NCBI GenBank assembly: GCA_014529385.2
Contig: CM043969.1
Coordinates: 32,774,446-32,838,445 of the forward strand
Source: Adiantum capillus-veneris
Lineage: Eukaryota > Streptophyta > Polypodiopsida > Polypodiales > Pteridaceae
Length of the DNA stretch: 64,000 nucleotides
Direction: 5' to 3'
In this document: positions 1 through 9,737 of the stretch, one piece after another
Layout: each line of letters begins with the position of its first letter
Position numbering within the stretch: the stretch's first letter is position 1
Program-made: the position numbers and the translations under genes
Notes under the pieces: generated by a model
What the model was told of the DNA's origin: nothing
Database searches by the model: none
Seen by the model: the letters and a program-made list of their open reading frames with translations, nothing else

Positions 1-1597
1 ATAAAACAATTGCAAGGTCCACCATGTGTACAACATATGATTGATTATAGCATGCATGGTCTTATTTCATGGGCAACCATCTTCTCTCCAACATGTGTCC
101 AACCTCGGCTCCATTGAAGCATGGAGAGAAGCAAGGTCCACCACTTATCAAAGCTATTATTTTCTCCCAGTGCTTTCAAAACCCATAATACGTTGTACAT
201 GGGGGGGGGGGGGGATTCTTGTTTCAAGGTCCACCACTTGGCTAAGATTGGATCCATTGAAACATAAAGAGAAGCAAGCTCTACCATTTGTCCAAGCTAG
301 GAGCCATTGAAACATGAAAACCCCATAATATGTTGTATACGGGGGGTGTTTTTCAAGGTCTACCACTTGTCTAAGCTATGGTCCATTGGAACATGGAGAG
401 AAGCAAAGCTCCACCACTTTTCTAAGCTAGGATCCATTGAAACATGGAGAGAAGCAAGCTCCATTGTTTTTCTAAGGTAGGCTCCATTGGAACATGGAGA
501 AAACAAGCTCCACCACTTGCCTATTATTGCATAGAGATGGTTTGAAGGTCCACCACTTGTCCAACCTTGCCTTCATGTATGGAGATAATCAAGAGTGCAA
601 TGCTTCTCTAAGCTAGGGACATAAAAGAGTTTCAAGGTCCACTACATATATGATCTATGATGGGTTGTAGCATGGGAGGTTTCATTTTAAGGTTGACCAC
701 TTCTCCAGCTCCGCTTGTCCAACCTCAGATCCATTGAAGAATGGAGAATAAAGGTGTACCAACTCTCCAAAATAGGCAAGACAATCTCTATAAAACCCAT
801 GAATTGTTAATATATGCTATGCTGTGGAGTTTTGTTTGAAGTTCCACTCCTTATCCAAGCTACAATCCATTGAAGCATGGAACTAAGTAAGATATATCTC
901 TAGTCCAAGATAGGATCCATTGAAACATAGAGAGAATCAAGGTCCACCACTTGTCTAAGCTATGCATGGGTAATTGATATAAGGACCACTACGTTTTCAC
1001 CTATACTATGCTCTATCATGGATGGTTTCATATCCCACCAATTTTCCAACCTATTTAGTAGGTTGTATTATGGGGGTTTGGTTTCAAGGTACTTCACTTG
1101 TCTAAGGTGGGTTCCATTGAACCATGGAGAGAAACTATGTCTACCACTTGTCCGAAATATGCTCCTTTAAAACATAAAAACAAGGTCCACCACTTGTCCA
1201 AGCTAAAGTTTCTCTCCATTGAAGCATGGAGAGAAACAAGGTCTACCACCTGTCCAAAATATGCTCCATTGAAACATAAAAGCAAGGTCCACCACTTGTC
1301 CAAGCTAATATAACAAATGGGTGTTGGTTACAAGGTGTACCACACTTGACTAAACTAGTCTTCATGCAAGGTCTACCACATGTCCAAGCTATATGAGCTT
1401 GTTTTGAAGGTCTACCACACCTCTTGAAATTAGGATCCATGTAAGGTCCACCTTTTGTCAAGCTATGCATTTAATGAGTACTAAAACTAAGTAAATTGCA
1501 GTACTTAAATACCTTTCCAAGCTCATTAAGATTTTGGTCTCTAAGGTCGGCCACCACCACATGTCTAATCTATGCTCTAATTGATTACTTATGCTAG
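1..1597. repeat. Left repeat field built on the GGTCCACCACTTGTCC core
   Basis: Units of roughly 50-60 bases repeat imperfectly. Each starts with a variant of GGTCCACCACTTGTCC and often continues with a CCATTGAAACATGGAGAG-type stretch. The same core makes up the arrays at 17060-25400 and 27480-29460, in the same orientation. A G tract lies at about 200-214. Short ORFs here are by-products of the repeat and are not genes. The field is cut at 1597 by a retrotransposon and resumes, degraded, at 13947. Confidence 0.85.
1594..1597. other. Target-site duplication CTAG, left copy
   Basis: CTAG directly precedes the 5' LTR and recurs directly after the 3' LTR at 13947-13950. If the first T of the LTR is counted, the duplication could be read as the five bases CTAGT. 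The flanks on both sides are the same degraded repeat field. Confidence 0.8.
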
Positions 1598-3983
1598 TGA
1601 TAGCCGTTTTTTCGGCTCTTTGTAATTGCCACAGTGAGTTACCTCACCCTACCAAAATCACCCAAACACTGTGGCTATCCCTACCATTTCACTGTACATA
1701 GGCGTGCGTGAGTCACGGGACTTTTCCCATATCTTCTTAAAAACCCTCAGCTAGCTAGTCACTAGGCTAGGTGAGCCAAAAAAAATAAAAAAAATAAAAA
1801 AAATAAAAGTATATTATGGCCTCTTTGTGTGTAAATATTTCATTGTATATATGGCCTAAATATAGGGATTTTTAATAATTATTTTGGTATTTTATTTAAA
1901 TATTTCTACTTAGGTATGTGTTTTATTAAACCTATGTACACCTTCTTTCATCCTCTTACACCAAATTATATATATATATATATATATATTATTATTTTTT
2001 TTGCCAATATGTACATACTCTAACCTCATATTTTTCCTTTATACAAATCACTCCCACATTTTCACCCTCACCCTCGTGAAAAAAAAAATTGATTTCTACT
2101 CATTGGTTACTTTTATTATATTATTTACTTGCATACCTTTTCCTCTTTCACCCAAAATAATTCAAGGAGGGACCATATCATATGATTCCAATATCTTTCC
2201 ATATCGATAACTCCTCCATATTTTTATTATTATTTTTACTCATTATTCTAACACCATGTGCTCATTGAGCTAAAGTCCATGAATAGTCCATACACTAGTC
2301 CCACCATGTATATATTTCTTATTTCACCAATAATCCTCCTCCATGCATGGGTCAAGGGAAACTTGAATGCTTTGTATTATAATATGACAAAGGAGGGGCT
2401 CACTCTTGGATGCATTGTACAAATTCAACAAAGGAGGGGACCACTAAAAGACTTTTGCAGGCATAAAAAACAGGCTTTTTGGTGAGAATTTTGGCACCTA
2501 TCTCCACTCCAAATTTGGAGCGGTGGTCAAAAGAGAAAATGTAGCCCACGCTCTGAATAATCACCCCAAATTTTTTCATGATTTTTGGAGCTACCAGCTG
2601 TGAGCTATGATTTTTTTAGTGGACCCCAGTTTTCCCATGCTATGCAGCCACACTCTCTCTTCCACTTTATCATTTTCCTCTTTCACACACACTTCTCCAC
2701 TCATCATCCCCATCTCTCTCACCACTCCTCTCTGCACACTACTCACCTTCTCCTCAACCTTGAAGAATAAGAGAAACCATGGTGAATTCATACCTCCCAC
2801 ACACAATTCCATTCCAAAATTGACCACCTAGTCTCATTTTTCCTCCTCCAAATTACCCATATCTATCAAAAAACCACAAAATTCAGCCTCTTCTCTTAAA
2901 AGATAGCATCATGGTGGTTGATTACTCAGCTTCAATTACCTTGTCTCTCAAGGAAGGTCAAGAGTGGAGAAAAAATGTACCGTCAAAGCTAGTGGACCGT
3001 CAACAAGCGTCAAAATTGGCCCTACTCAAGACACTTGGAGCATCAACCTTGTAAGAAATCCACCTTTTCTTACCTCTTAAGAGTTTTTCTTCATTATTTG
3101 TATCCTACATGGATACTCCCATTGTAAATATTCAATTCCATTTGTAAATTAATACTAACTCTACTAACACTAACCCACTATGAAAAGTCCTATCACCTCC
3201 ATTTCTCTCCTCTCTCTTTCCCCACCAACTTCTTGATAATTCCAAGCAAAAGAAATTAGATAAATTGCTGAAAATCTAACTCAACCATGGTTAGAGGAGT
3301 AACCCTAGCCTTCAAAATTTCTATAAAAGGAGGGTGTAGCTAGCATAAAAGGGGGAAGCCATAAGCAAGAGCACTATGCTATAGCTTGAGAAGCCAAGCT
3401 CAACCTCTCTAGAAGGAGCTCTTGAGTGGAAGCTCATTGTCTTATGCATGTGCATGTGTTGTAATAGGGGATTAGCAAGGGAAATCTATGCCATTGTAAG
3501 AGAGAGAGTGATCATTCAATTGAGAGTAGGAAATCTATCATTTCTCCTACTAGTGTAAGCCCAATATTCGCTGAATCAAGAAGGGTGGATTTGGACTAAT
3601 CTTGGATATTTTGTCTCCTTTCCAACGTGAAGTAATGGACAACAATGATGCGTAAGTGTCTTGGTTTTTTTTTAAGTTCTTCATAGCTTGTCTCGGGTGT
3701 TGTCATCAATCTAGCCATAAATCCCACATACTGTAAGAGGGCGACAGGGTGGAGAGGACTCCCCTGGCCTTAAGACAATGATTGGGGTGGCTTTTCTAGT
3801 GATGTGTTGTGGTGAATTTACGCAAGCTATGTTGAACAAGTACTAATCTCACTTTGATTTGTCATGACAGATTTGTAAGAAGGTATTAATGCAACAAGTA
3901 CCCCTCCCCCTTTCTCTCTCTTTCTTAAATATATAGTTGTGTTTGCTTGATCATTGCCGATACGTTTCAAAGCAGCCCGAGCA

Positions 3984-4021
<38 letters not shown>

Positions 4022-4270
4022 TTTTAGTGTGTGAGAGTATTCCATTGGTGTTAGGGTTAGTGTAAATTCCTTGCTTGTTTGTGGGTTGCTCTAACGATTC
4101 TCCTCTTTTGCGTCCTAGTTCGCTCTTAAACTAGGTGGTGCCCCTTGTGTAGTTGGGATTTGGCGGTGGGTTTGTTGTTTTGGTTTGTGTTGTGTTGTGC
4201 CCCAGCCCCATTGAGCAGCACGGGAGCCTTGAAGGGTGTCTAGAGGCCACTCTTCTTGTTGCCCGCCTCA
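1598..4270 (+). repeat. 5' LTR of the Tat-clade element
   Basis: It is 2,673 bases, begins TGATAGCCG and ends GCCTCA. It matches 11242-13946 throughout. It contains a TA repeat near 1967, a TATA box near 3321, and a CT microsatellite at about 3987-4018 that is shorter than in the 3' copy. The 3' copy also has about 10 extra bases (CCGGACCGCC) next to its end. ORFs inside the LTR appear in both copies and look like chance. Confidence 0.93.
3321..3329 (+). promoter_or_regulatory. TATA box of the 5' LTR
   Basis: CTATAAAAG sits about 950 bases before the LTR end, followed by a purine-rich stretch. It is conserved at 12963-12971 in the other LTR. It would place the start of R near 3350. No other promoter element was assigned. 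Confidence 0.6.
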
Positions 4271-4274
4271 ATTT

Positions 4275-4292
4275 TGGTGCCCCCACTGAGGA
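4275..4292 (+). other. Primer-binding site of the Tat-clade element
   Basis: TGGTGCCCCCACTGAGGA starts five bases after the LTR end. The TGG would pair with the CCA end of a tRNA. The primer tRNA was not identified by eye. Confidence 0.65.
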
Positions 4293-4824
4293 CGGCTTGT
4301 GTATTTTTGTGTAGAATCAACCTTTAGCATAGTCAAGTAGTTTGCATGAATCACGAAGCTTTGTATGATCCCTTCATTCCCATTGCAAGGCAAAAGGTAC
4401 ACATAATTGTTAGTACTAAGTTGCAATTTCAACGTGTCATTCGTAGAATTTTAGGTCCTCTTAGGTTGGCCGAGATAAACGCTTAAGTAAATCCTTTTAT
4501 TTTGCCTCTCATTAGGTACGACCTTAGTTTGGACGTCTATATTTTTGTTTTGTTTTAAGCATTAGGACATGCATAGGCCATGGATAATGGCCCAGGAATA
4601 GAGGTTTTTCCCTTTCATTTTACTCCACACATTAGAATAAACGTTGCAATTAGTAGAAAGATCCATTTTCAACAACGAATGGTGTTCATGTTTGGTGCCC
4701 AAAGAGCAGGAGAAATTCTTGCATCACCAAACCCTGTCATTATATCTCTCATCAACTACCACACTTCTTTTGATGTACATGTGTTCATTTTATTTTAAAA
4801 TGAAGTGCAGCCCGGCAAAGTAGT

Positions 4825-5379
4825 GTGTATGTTTGTTTTTTCTTTGTCCAAGTTGTTACAAGAAACAAAAAAACGATCATTTGTTCTAACTGGGAATGTG
4901 TGTGCAGTGAAAGTTCAATCCTTAGAGATCTAGCTCTATTACCAATTGAGTTGCAGGAGCAAGTAGTAAGGCGTCTCCCTCATAACAAGAGGGTGGTGAA
5001 GTTAAGACGGAAGGTCCTACGCGTTGATTCCATTTTCCTCTTGTTGTTGGGCACTAAGGAAGACCGCACATTCATCCAACTAGTGTGTGCCCTAAGATTG
5101 GTAAATAGAGTGAAATTTGGCGTTTGGCGAGTGCATTTCACCATTGAGGAAGACTCTTCAGGAAACTTGCGGCCAAAGTTCATGCTTCATAGACTCACAT
5201 TTGGTGAATTTTTCCCTCATTTGCATCTTATTAATAGTCTTCCTTTCGCTTTCAACAAAGGAGATAGGGAGCTATTCAGAGCTTGTCTTAATAAAGAGAG
5301 CATAGAGAAGATTGCAAATTTGTATAAATTCTCATCCTTCTCTACTTTCTATGACACTTTGTTCATAGAGACATTGTAA
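4825..5379 (+). CDS. Extra ORF 1a upstream of gag; unknown protein with weak F-box-like start
   Basis: About 184 codons are open, but there is no ATG: the open frame starts at a GTG and the conserved part begins near 4915. Possible splice acceptors precede it (TTTGTCCAAG near 4843-4852 and TGTGTGTGCAG ending at 4907), so it may be a downstream exon. The protein is clearly related to ORF 1b just downstream. Both have a LPIELQEQVVRRLP-type helix pair, a conserved middle with FIQ..CAL, and a C-terminal RL.F.EF.P...LINSLPF block. The first block resembles the LPxxLxxxIxxxLP part of an F-box, but this is a weak visual match. Tat/Ogre elements are known to carry an ORF of unknown function before gag, and this is probably its counterpart. 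Confidence 0.6.
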   Translation: MYVCFFFVQVVTRNKKTIICSNWECVCSESSILRDLALLPIELQEQVVRRLPHNKRVVKLRRKVLRVDSIFLLLLGTKEDRTFIQLVCALRLVNRVKFGVWRVHFTIEEDSSGNLRPKFMLHRLTFGEFFPHLHLINSLPFAFNKGDRELFRACLNKESIEKIANLYKFSSFSTFYDTLFIETL

Positions 5380-5425
5380 ATCTCTTTATGCTTTTGAATG
5401 ATTTAACCATAATCCTAAGGAGTTT

Positions 5426-5884
5426 TTGTCCAGGAATTTTGTAGCACAAGTGGAGTCTTTAAATCTTGCAAACTTGATTGGACTTGATGAGGATGTTCTT
5501 TATGAAATTGTGAGAAGGTTGCCTCACTCCAACTGTGTGGAACTCGAAGGAAAGGAGCTCCTAGTCAATTGCTACTTTCTCACGGCCTTCGACGAGCATG
5601 AAGATCTAGTTTTTATACAAACCGCTTGTGCATTGGGAATTGTAGAGCAAGTGCAATTTATCACTTGGGACGTGGTTGCTCTTTTGGATCCAGAAAAGGA
5701 AGTTCTAGAGATTTCTGTTTATCGCCTTAGCTTTGAAGAATTTCAACCCTTCTTAGAGCTCATCAATAGTCTACCCTTTTGTTTTGATCAAACAAATCGA
5801 GACCTTATTGAAGCTTGGATAGCTGAAGAAGAAAACCTAGAGTGGTATTTTCTCACTTCTTCATTTGCAGGCGAGTGGTTCTAG
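5426..5884 (+). CDS. Extra ORF 1b upstream of gag; duplicated paralogue of ORF 1a
   Basis: About 152 codons are open from a TTG, with no ATG and a stop at 5399-5401 just upstream. The start lies in TTTTTGTCCAG, which looks like a splice acceptor. It shares with ORF 1a the RRLPH motif, the FIQTACALG-like block and the RLSFEEFQPFLELINSLPF-like block, so the two arose by duplication. Removing 5376-5433 would fuse ORFs 1a and 1b in phase, but 58 bases is short for a plant intron. It ends 49 bases before the gag ATG. Function is unknown. It is acidic, lacks a zinc knuckle and has no recognised enzyme motif. Confidence 0.6.
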   Translation: MSRNFVAQVESLNLANLIGLDEDVLYEIVRRLPHSNCVELEGKELLVNCYFLTAFDEHEDLVFIQTACALGIVEQVQFITWDVVALLDPEKEVLEISVYRLSFEEFQPFLELINSLPFCFDQTNRDLIEAWIAEEENLEWYFLTSSFAGEWF

Positions 5885-5933
5885 ATCTCTATTGTATCCC
5901 TTATTGTAACTCGTGTTGTAATCTTTCATAATA

Positions 5934-8900
5934 ATGGAGAGCCAACGCCAAATGTCTGGATATCCTCTTTTCTTTGGAGAGCCTGGAGAGGATGCAGAAT
6001 TATTTTTAGCAAATTTCAAGATGTCTTGCCATATCAAGAGGATAGTAACCGATCAAGAACGTGTAGAAATGTTTGAGGTGGTCCTTAGGAAAGATGCTAG
6101 TACTTTGTTTGACTCTTTGCCTGAGGAAGTTAAGGGGAATTACACAGAAGTTTTGAATCGTTTTAAGAGATACTTCTTTGATCCCCAAAACACTCAAAAA
6201 CTATGGCAAGACATTGTTTCTCATAAGCAAAAAGACTTAGATGACTACTACTTGTACAAGCAAGAGTTTCTACGTCTTTGGGCTCTATGGATACGAAATG
6301 TTGCTAACCCTGGTGATGGTGCAGAATTTTTAAAGAAGGAGAGGTTCATAGCCGGACTCTTTCCTGACCTTAAGGTAAAAGTTGAGGCAGGTGCACCTGC
6401 TACTTTTGATGCAGCTGAAACTAGGGCTGCTGAGAAGTATAGGAAACTCAAGTGCTTAAGGGGAGAGGTTCCAATAGAAGGTCTTAGACCCAAAGGTAAG
6501 TCACAAGCATCAACATCGAGGGAGCTTCCTGAGGTAACGGCGGAAGTAATTGAGAAGTTAAACGAATCTTTAAGCAGCCCGTCAATTCACCTTGCACAAG
6601 CTGTAGGTCCAAAGGGACAAGCAAAGAAGTCTGAAGAGCGAGATCCACGACCTAGGAGAGTCTTGCAATGTTGGAATTGCAGAGAGTCTGGACATGGGAT
6701 GTATAATTGTCCTTGGCCCCGTGGGGAGCCAGGGAGGCCTAACTTGAATTACCCAGTGATGAATGCAGGTGAAGGAACTGGTCAACAACCAAGGCTTCTA
6801 CAAAGGCCAAATGGACCAAGACCACCTCCACAAGGGGTAAAAGGAGTTCCACCTTTGCCAGATCCAAATGTGCATGTGGTAGAGGTGACAAATTCAAATG
6901 AGGTTGACATGGAAGCCAATGGAATTAAGCGTGGCCGAGGAAAAGGTAAAGAGAAAGAAGGAGTCACATCACAGAGTGACCATGGACAAGGCAAGAAGGC
7001 AAAGGGAACCAAGGAAACCAAGAGGACTCGACGTCGTATCGACCTCCAAGACTTCCCTCTTGGACATGGTATGGCTCCGTACAACTTGTTGGAAGACATG
7101 AGAGGTAAGGGTCCTGATATTTCATGGCCTCAATTTCTTGCATTATGTCCACAAGTTAGGAGGGATTTAACAAGGGCAGTTAGCACTAGGAGAAAGGTAA
7201 AAGAGAGTTTTCCTGTTGTAAAAATTGCACATGCTGAAATGAACGAGGATATTACACCTGTGCTAGATTGTTACATAAAAGGAAGATTGGTTAGGAAAGG
7301 TCTGGTGGATGGGGGTGCACAAATTTGCATCATGATAGAAGGGCTCATGCAAAGACTAGGCATGCACATCCATGAGACACCTGAAATCAAAGTGAAAATG
7401 GCAAACAATAGCAAGGCTAGGTGCGTAGGCATTTGTAAAAATGTTTTTGTGGAGGCCTTTGGCATTAAGAAGGCAGTGGATTTCTATGTCATGTCGACCA
7501 AGGGAAGTGGTTATCCATTTATCCTAGGAAGACCATGGCTAATGAAAATGCGAGCTTTGCAGGATTGGGAGAGTGGAAAGCTAATTTACAGGAATGACAA
7601 TCACAAGAAGGTTGTCTTTGACATGAAGGAGCAACGCCAAGAGGAGCTCCATGAAGAATCATCTCGAAGTGAGACGGAAGAAGATTGGACTGAAAACACT
7701 TCAGAAGAAGAAAGTAGCGGCAGCATTACTGAAGAGGAGTCCTCCATTGAAGTCATGGGGGTAAGGTTTAAGCCAAACAACCAGGAGACCTCTTCTCGAG
7801 GTTTGGAAGAGGTAGGTTCCCAAGAGAACCAAAAGGTGGAAGATGAAGGAATGTTAGAAGGTATGTTGTCTACAACACTTACAAAGGATGAAAGAGAGGA
7901 GTTCAAATGTGTGCTAAGGAAATTTTCGAGGCTTTTTGCTAAAGACTACACCGATGTGCGTGGAGTAGATGTTGTTCAACACAAGATTGAGTTGAAGCCA
8001 GAGGCCACACCTAAGGCTCAAAAGCTACGAAGGCTAGGAGTCATTAAGGAGCAGGCTCTATTCAAGGAGGTAAGAAAGCTTCTAGCAGCAGGTTTCATTT
8101 ATCCAGTGGAGAATTCAGAGTGGGTCTCTCCCGTTGTTGTCACTCCTAAGAAAAACGAAAAGTGGAGGGTGTGTGTGGATTACCGTCCACTCAATGAGGC
8201 AACAAAAAGAGATCACTTTCCCCTCCAATTTCAAGATGAGATACTAAATGAGGTAGCTGGTCATGAGAAGTACACTGTGTGTGATGGCTACTCAGGCTAC
8301 TTTCAAATAGGTATCGCATTGGAAGATCAATTGAAAACAACCTTTATCACTCCTTGGGGTTGTTATGCTTTTAGAGTCATGCCATTTGGTCTGACAAATG
8401 CTCCTGCAACATTCCAACGTTTCATGAACATGGTGTTTCAAGCATTCTTTGGAAAGTCAATTAGGGTGTTCATTGATGATTTCTGCATTTATAGCTCAAA
8501 ATCATTGCATCTACAAAGGGTAGAAGAAGGTTTAAAGAAGCTCTACGACATGGGAGGTCAACTCAACCCCGACAAGTGCCACATAGGTGAGGATGAAGTG
8601 ATCTTGCTCGGTCACAAGGTTTCCTATAAAGGCATTGAGGTGGATCCTTCAAAAGCAAAGGCTCTTATTGAGCTCCCATCACTGAAGAGTCTTAAGGAGG
8701 TTATCTCTTTCATTCAGAAGGTGAAGTATATGTCACGCTTCATTCACTTAGCCTCGGAGTTGCTTCATCCTTTGCAAAAGTTGACACAACAAGTAGAATT
8801 TGCATGGTCTAATGAGCTTGAAGAGTATTTTTGTAACATTAAAGTCATTTTGTCAGAGCTACCAACACTCATGCCTCCTTGTTGGGAGTACACATTCTTT

Positions 8901-9236
8901 GTTAGCTCTAGTGTTGGAAGGGAAACAATTGGTGCTGTGTTGCTACAACAAGATCCCCACAGTACAAGGATGCGACCCATCTACTTTGCTAGTAGGGTCA
9001 TGAATGCTTTGGAGAGAGACTACACAGAAGCAAAACTCATGATGCTTTCTCTCATGTTTGCGGTGAGAAAGTTTAGATCCTACTTACTACCAAAACCTTT
9101 TGTAATTCTCACTGCAGAAAATTTGTTCCCTTGGGTGTCATCTCAAATGAATCTTAGTACTAGGATCTCAAAGTGGATTATGGAGTTGCAAGAGTTCCAA
9201 TACTCTTTCAAGGTAGAAGATAGTGTGCGTGCATAA
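5934..9236 (+). CDS. Gag-protease-reverse transcriptase-RNase H part of the Tat polyprotein
   Basis: The 1,100-codon frame starts at an ATG. Residues about 1-180 are a retrotransposon Gag domain. A CCHC zinc knuckle (CWNCRESGHGMYNC) is at 246-259. The aspartic protease region has VDGGAQ near residue 459, where families usually have D-S/T-G. The reverse transcriptase has TVCDGYSGY, MPFGLTNAPATF and the catalytic FIDD at 846-849. The following RNase H (about 985-1100) has lost its usual acidic residues: SSSVG stands where DAS is expected and LTAENL where TDHQ is expected. In the Tat clade an archaeal-type RNase H takes over downstream. The frame ends at TAA 9234-9236, probably from CAA, and continues in the same phase. 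Confidence 0.92.
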   Translation: MESQRQMSGYPLFFGEPGEDAELFLANFKMSCHIKRIVTDQERVEMFEVVLRKDASTLFDSLPEEVKGNYTEVLNRFKRYFFDPQNTQKLWQDIVSHKQKDLDDYYLYKQEFLRLWALWIRNVANPGDGAEFLKKERFIAGLFPDLKVKVEAGAPATFDAAETRAAEKYRKLKCLRGEVPIEGLRPKGKSQASTSRELPEVTAEVIEKLNESLSSPSIHLAQAVGPKGQAKKSEERDPRPRRVLQCWNCRESGHGMYNCPWPRGEPGRPNLNYPVMNAGEGTGQQPRLLQRPNGPRPPPQGVKGVPPLPDPNVHVVEVTNSNEVDMEANGIKRGRGKGKEKEGVTSQSDHGQGKKAKGTKETKRTRRRIDLQDFPLGHGMAPYNLLEDMRGKGPDISWPQFLALCPQVRRDLTRAVSTRRKVKESFPVVKIAHAEMNEDITPVLDCYIKGRLVRKGLVDGGAQICIMIEGLMQRLGMHIHETPEIKVKMANNSKARCVGICKNVFVEAFGIKKAVDFYVMSTKGSGYPFILGRPWLMKMRALQDWESGKLIYRNDNHKKVVFDMKEQRQEELHEESSRSETEEDWTENTSEEESSGSITEEESSIEVMGVRFKPNNQETSSRGLEEVGSQENQKVEDEGMLEGMLSTTLTKDEREEFKCVLRKFSRLFAKDYTDVRGVDVVQHKIELKPEATPKAQKLRRLGVIKEQALFKEVRKLLAAGFIYPVENSEWVSPVVVTPKKNEKWRVCVDYRPLNEATKRDHFPLQFQDEILNEVAGHEKYTVCDGYSGYFQIGIALEDQLKTTFITPWGCYAFRVMPFGLTNAPATFQRFMNMVFQAFFGKSIRVFIDDFCIYSSKSLHLQRVEEGLKKLYDMGGQLNPDKCHIGEDEVILLGHKVSYKGIEVDPSKAKALIELPSLKSLKEVISFIQKVKYMSRFIHLASELLHPLQKLTQQVEFAWSNELEEYFCNIKVILSELPTLMPPCWEYTFFVSSSVGRETIGAVLLQQDPHSTRMRPIYFASRVMNALERDYTEAKLMMLSLMFAVRKFRSYLLPKPFVILTAENLFPWVSSQMNLSTRISKWIMELQEFQYSFKVEDSVRA

Positions 9237-9737
9237 TTGGCAGGGATTCTCACTTATAGGGTACATGAGAAGGAAATTAAGGTGCCTCAAGTAAAGACCC
9301 TACCATTGCCACCACCAAAAAGTATTCCCAATGCTTTTACCTTGTTCTTTGATGGAGCTTTTTGACGAGCCACAGGGAAAGCAGGGGGAGGGCTAGTGTT
9401 GCTCAACCCAAGTGGAGAGGTGGTCATGAAAGAGAAGTTCAATCTACCAAGTTCAGCTAGCAACAATGAAGCAGAATATGACACTCTACTTCATGGTTTG
9501 AAGATGTGCATTGGCCAAGGGATACAATGCCTCATGGTAAAGGGAGATGCACTTCTCATTGTTAAACAGATTTTAGGCATTTGGGCATGCAAGAATGAGA
9601 GCTTACGGACAAAAGTTCATGCCATTCGTAGATTGTTTAATCAATTTGAAGAAGTGCAACTATATCATATTCCTAGGAAACAGAATGAAGATGCTGATTT
9701 ACTTGCACAACAAGCCGTTGCATGTGTAAAGAAATAA
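9237..9737 (+). pseudogene. Archaeal-type RNase H segment of the Tat polyprotein, two in-frame stops
   Basis: This continues the same phase after the stop at 9234-9236. It has FFDGA, then TGA at 9363-9365 (probably from CGA), then GGGLVLLNPSGEV, NNEAEYDTLLHGL, VKGDALLIVKQI and NEDADLLAQQA. The acidic residues expected for a DEDD RNase H (FFDGA, EAEY, GDA, DAD) are all visible, unlike in the preceding RNase H. The segment ends with TAA at 9735-9737. A second RNase H here is a defining trait of Tat/Ogre elements. Apart from the stops the domain looks well preserved. Confidence 0.85.

Noticed and set aside
45-1470. Short ORFs with DKWWTLLL in the left repeat field
   Set aside because: They have the same origin as the array ORFs.
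2001-4045. ORFs inside the Tat LTR (also at 11558-13711)
   Set aside because: They are duplicated only because the LTR is. They contain AT-rich or CT-repeat translations and no domain.
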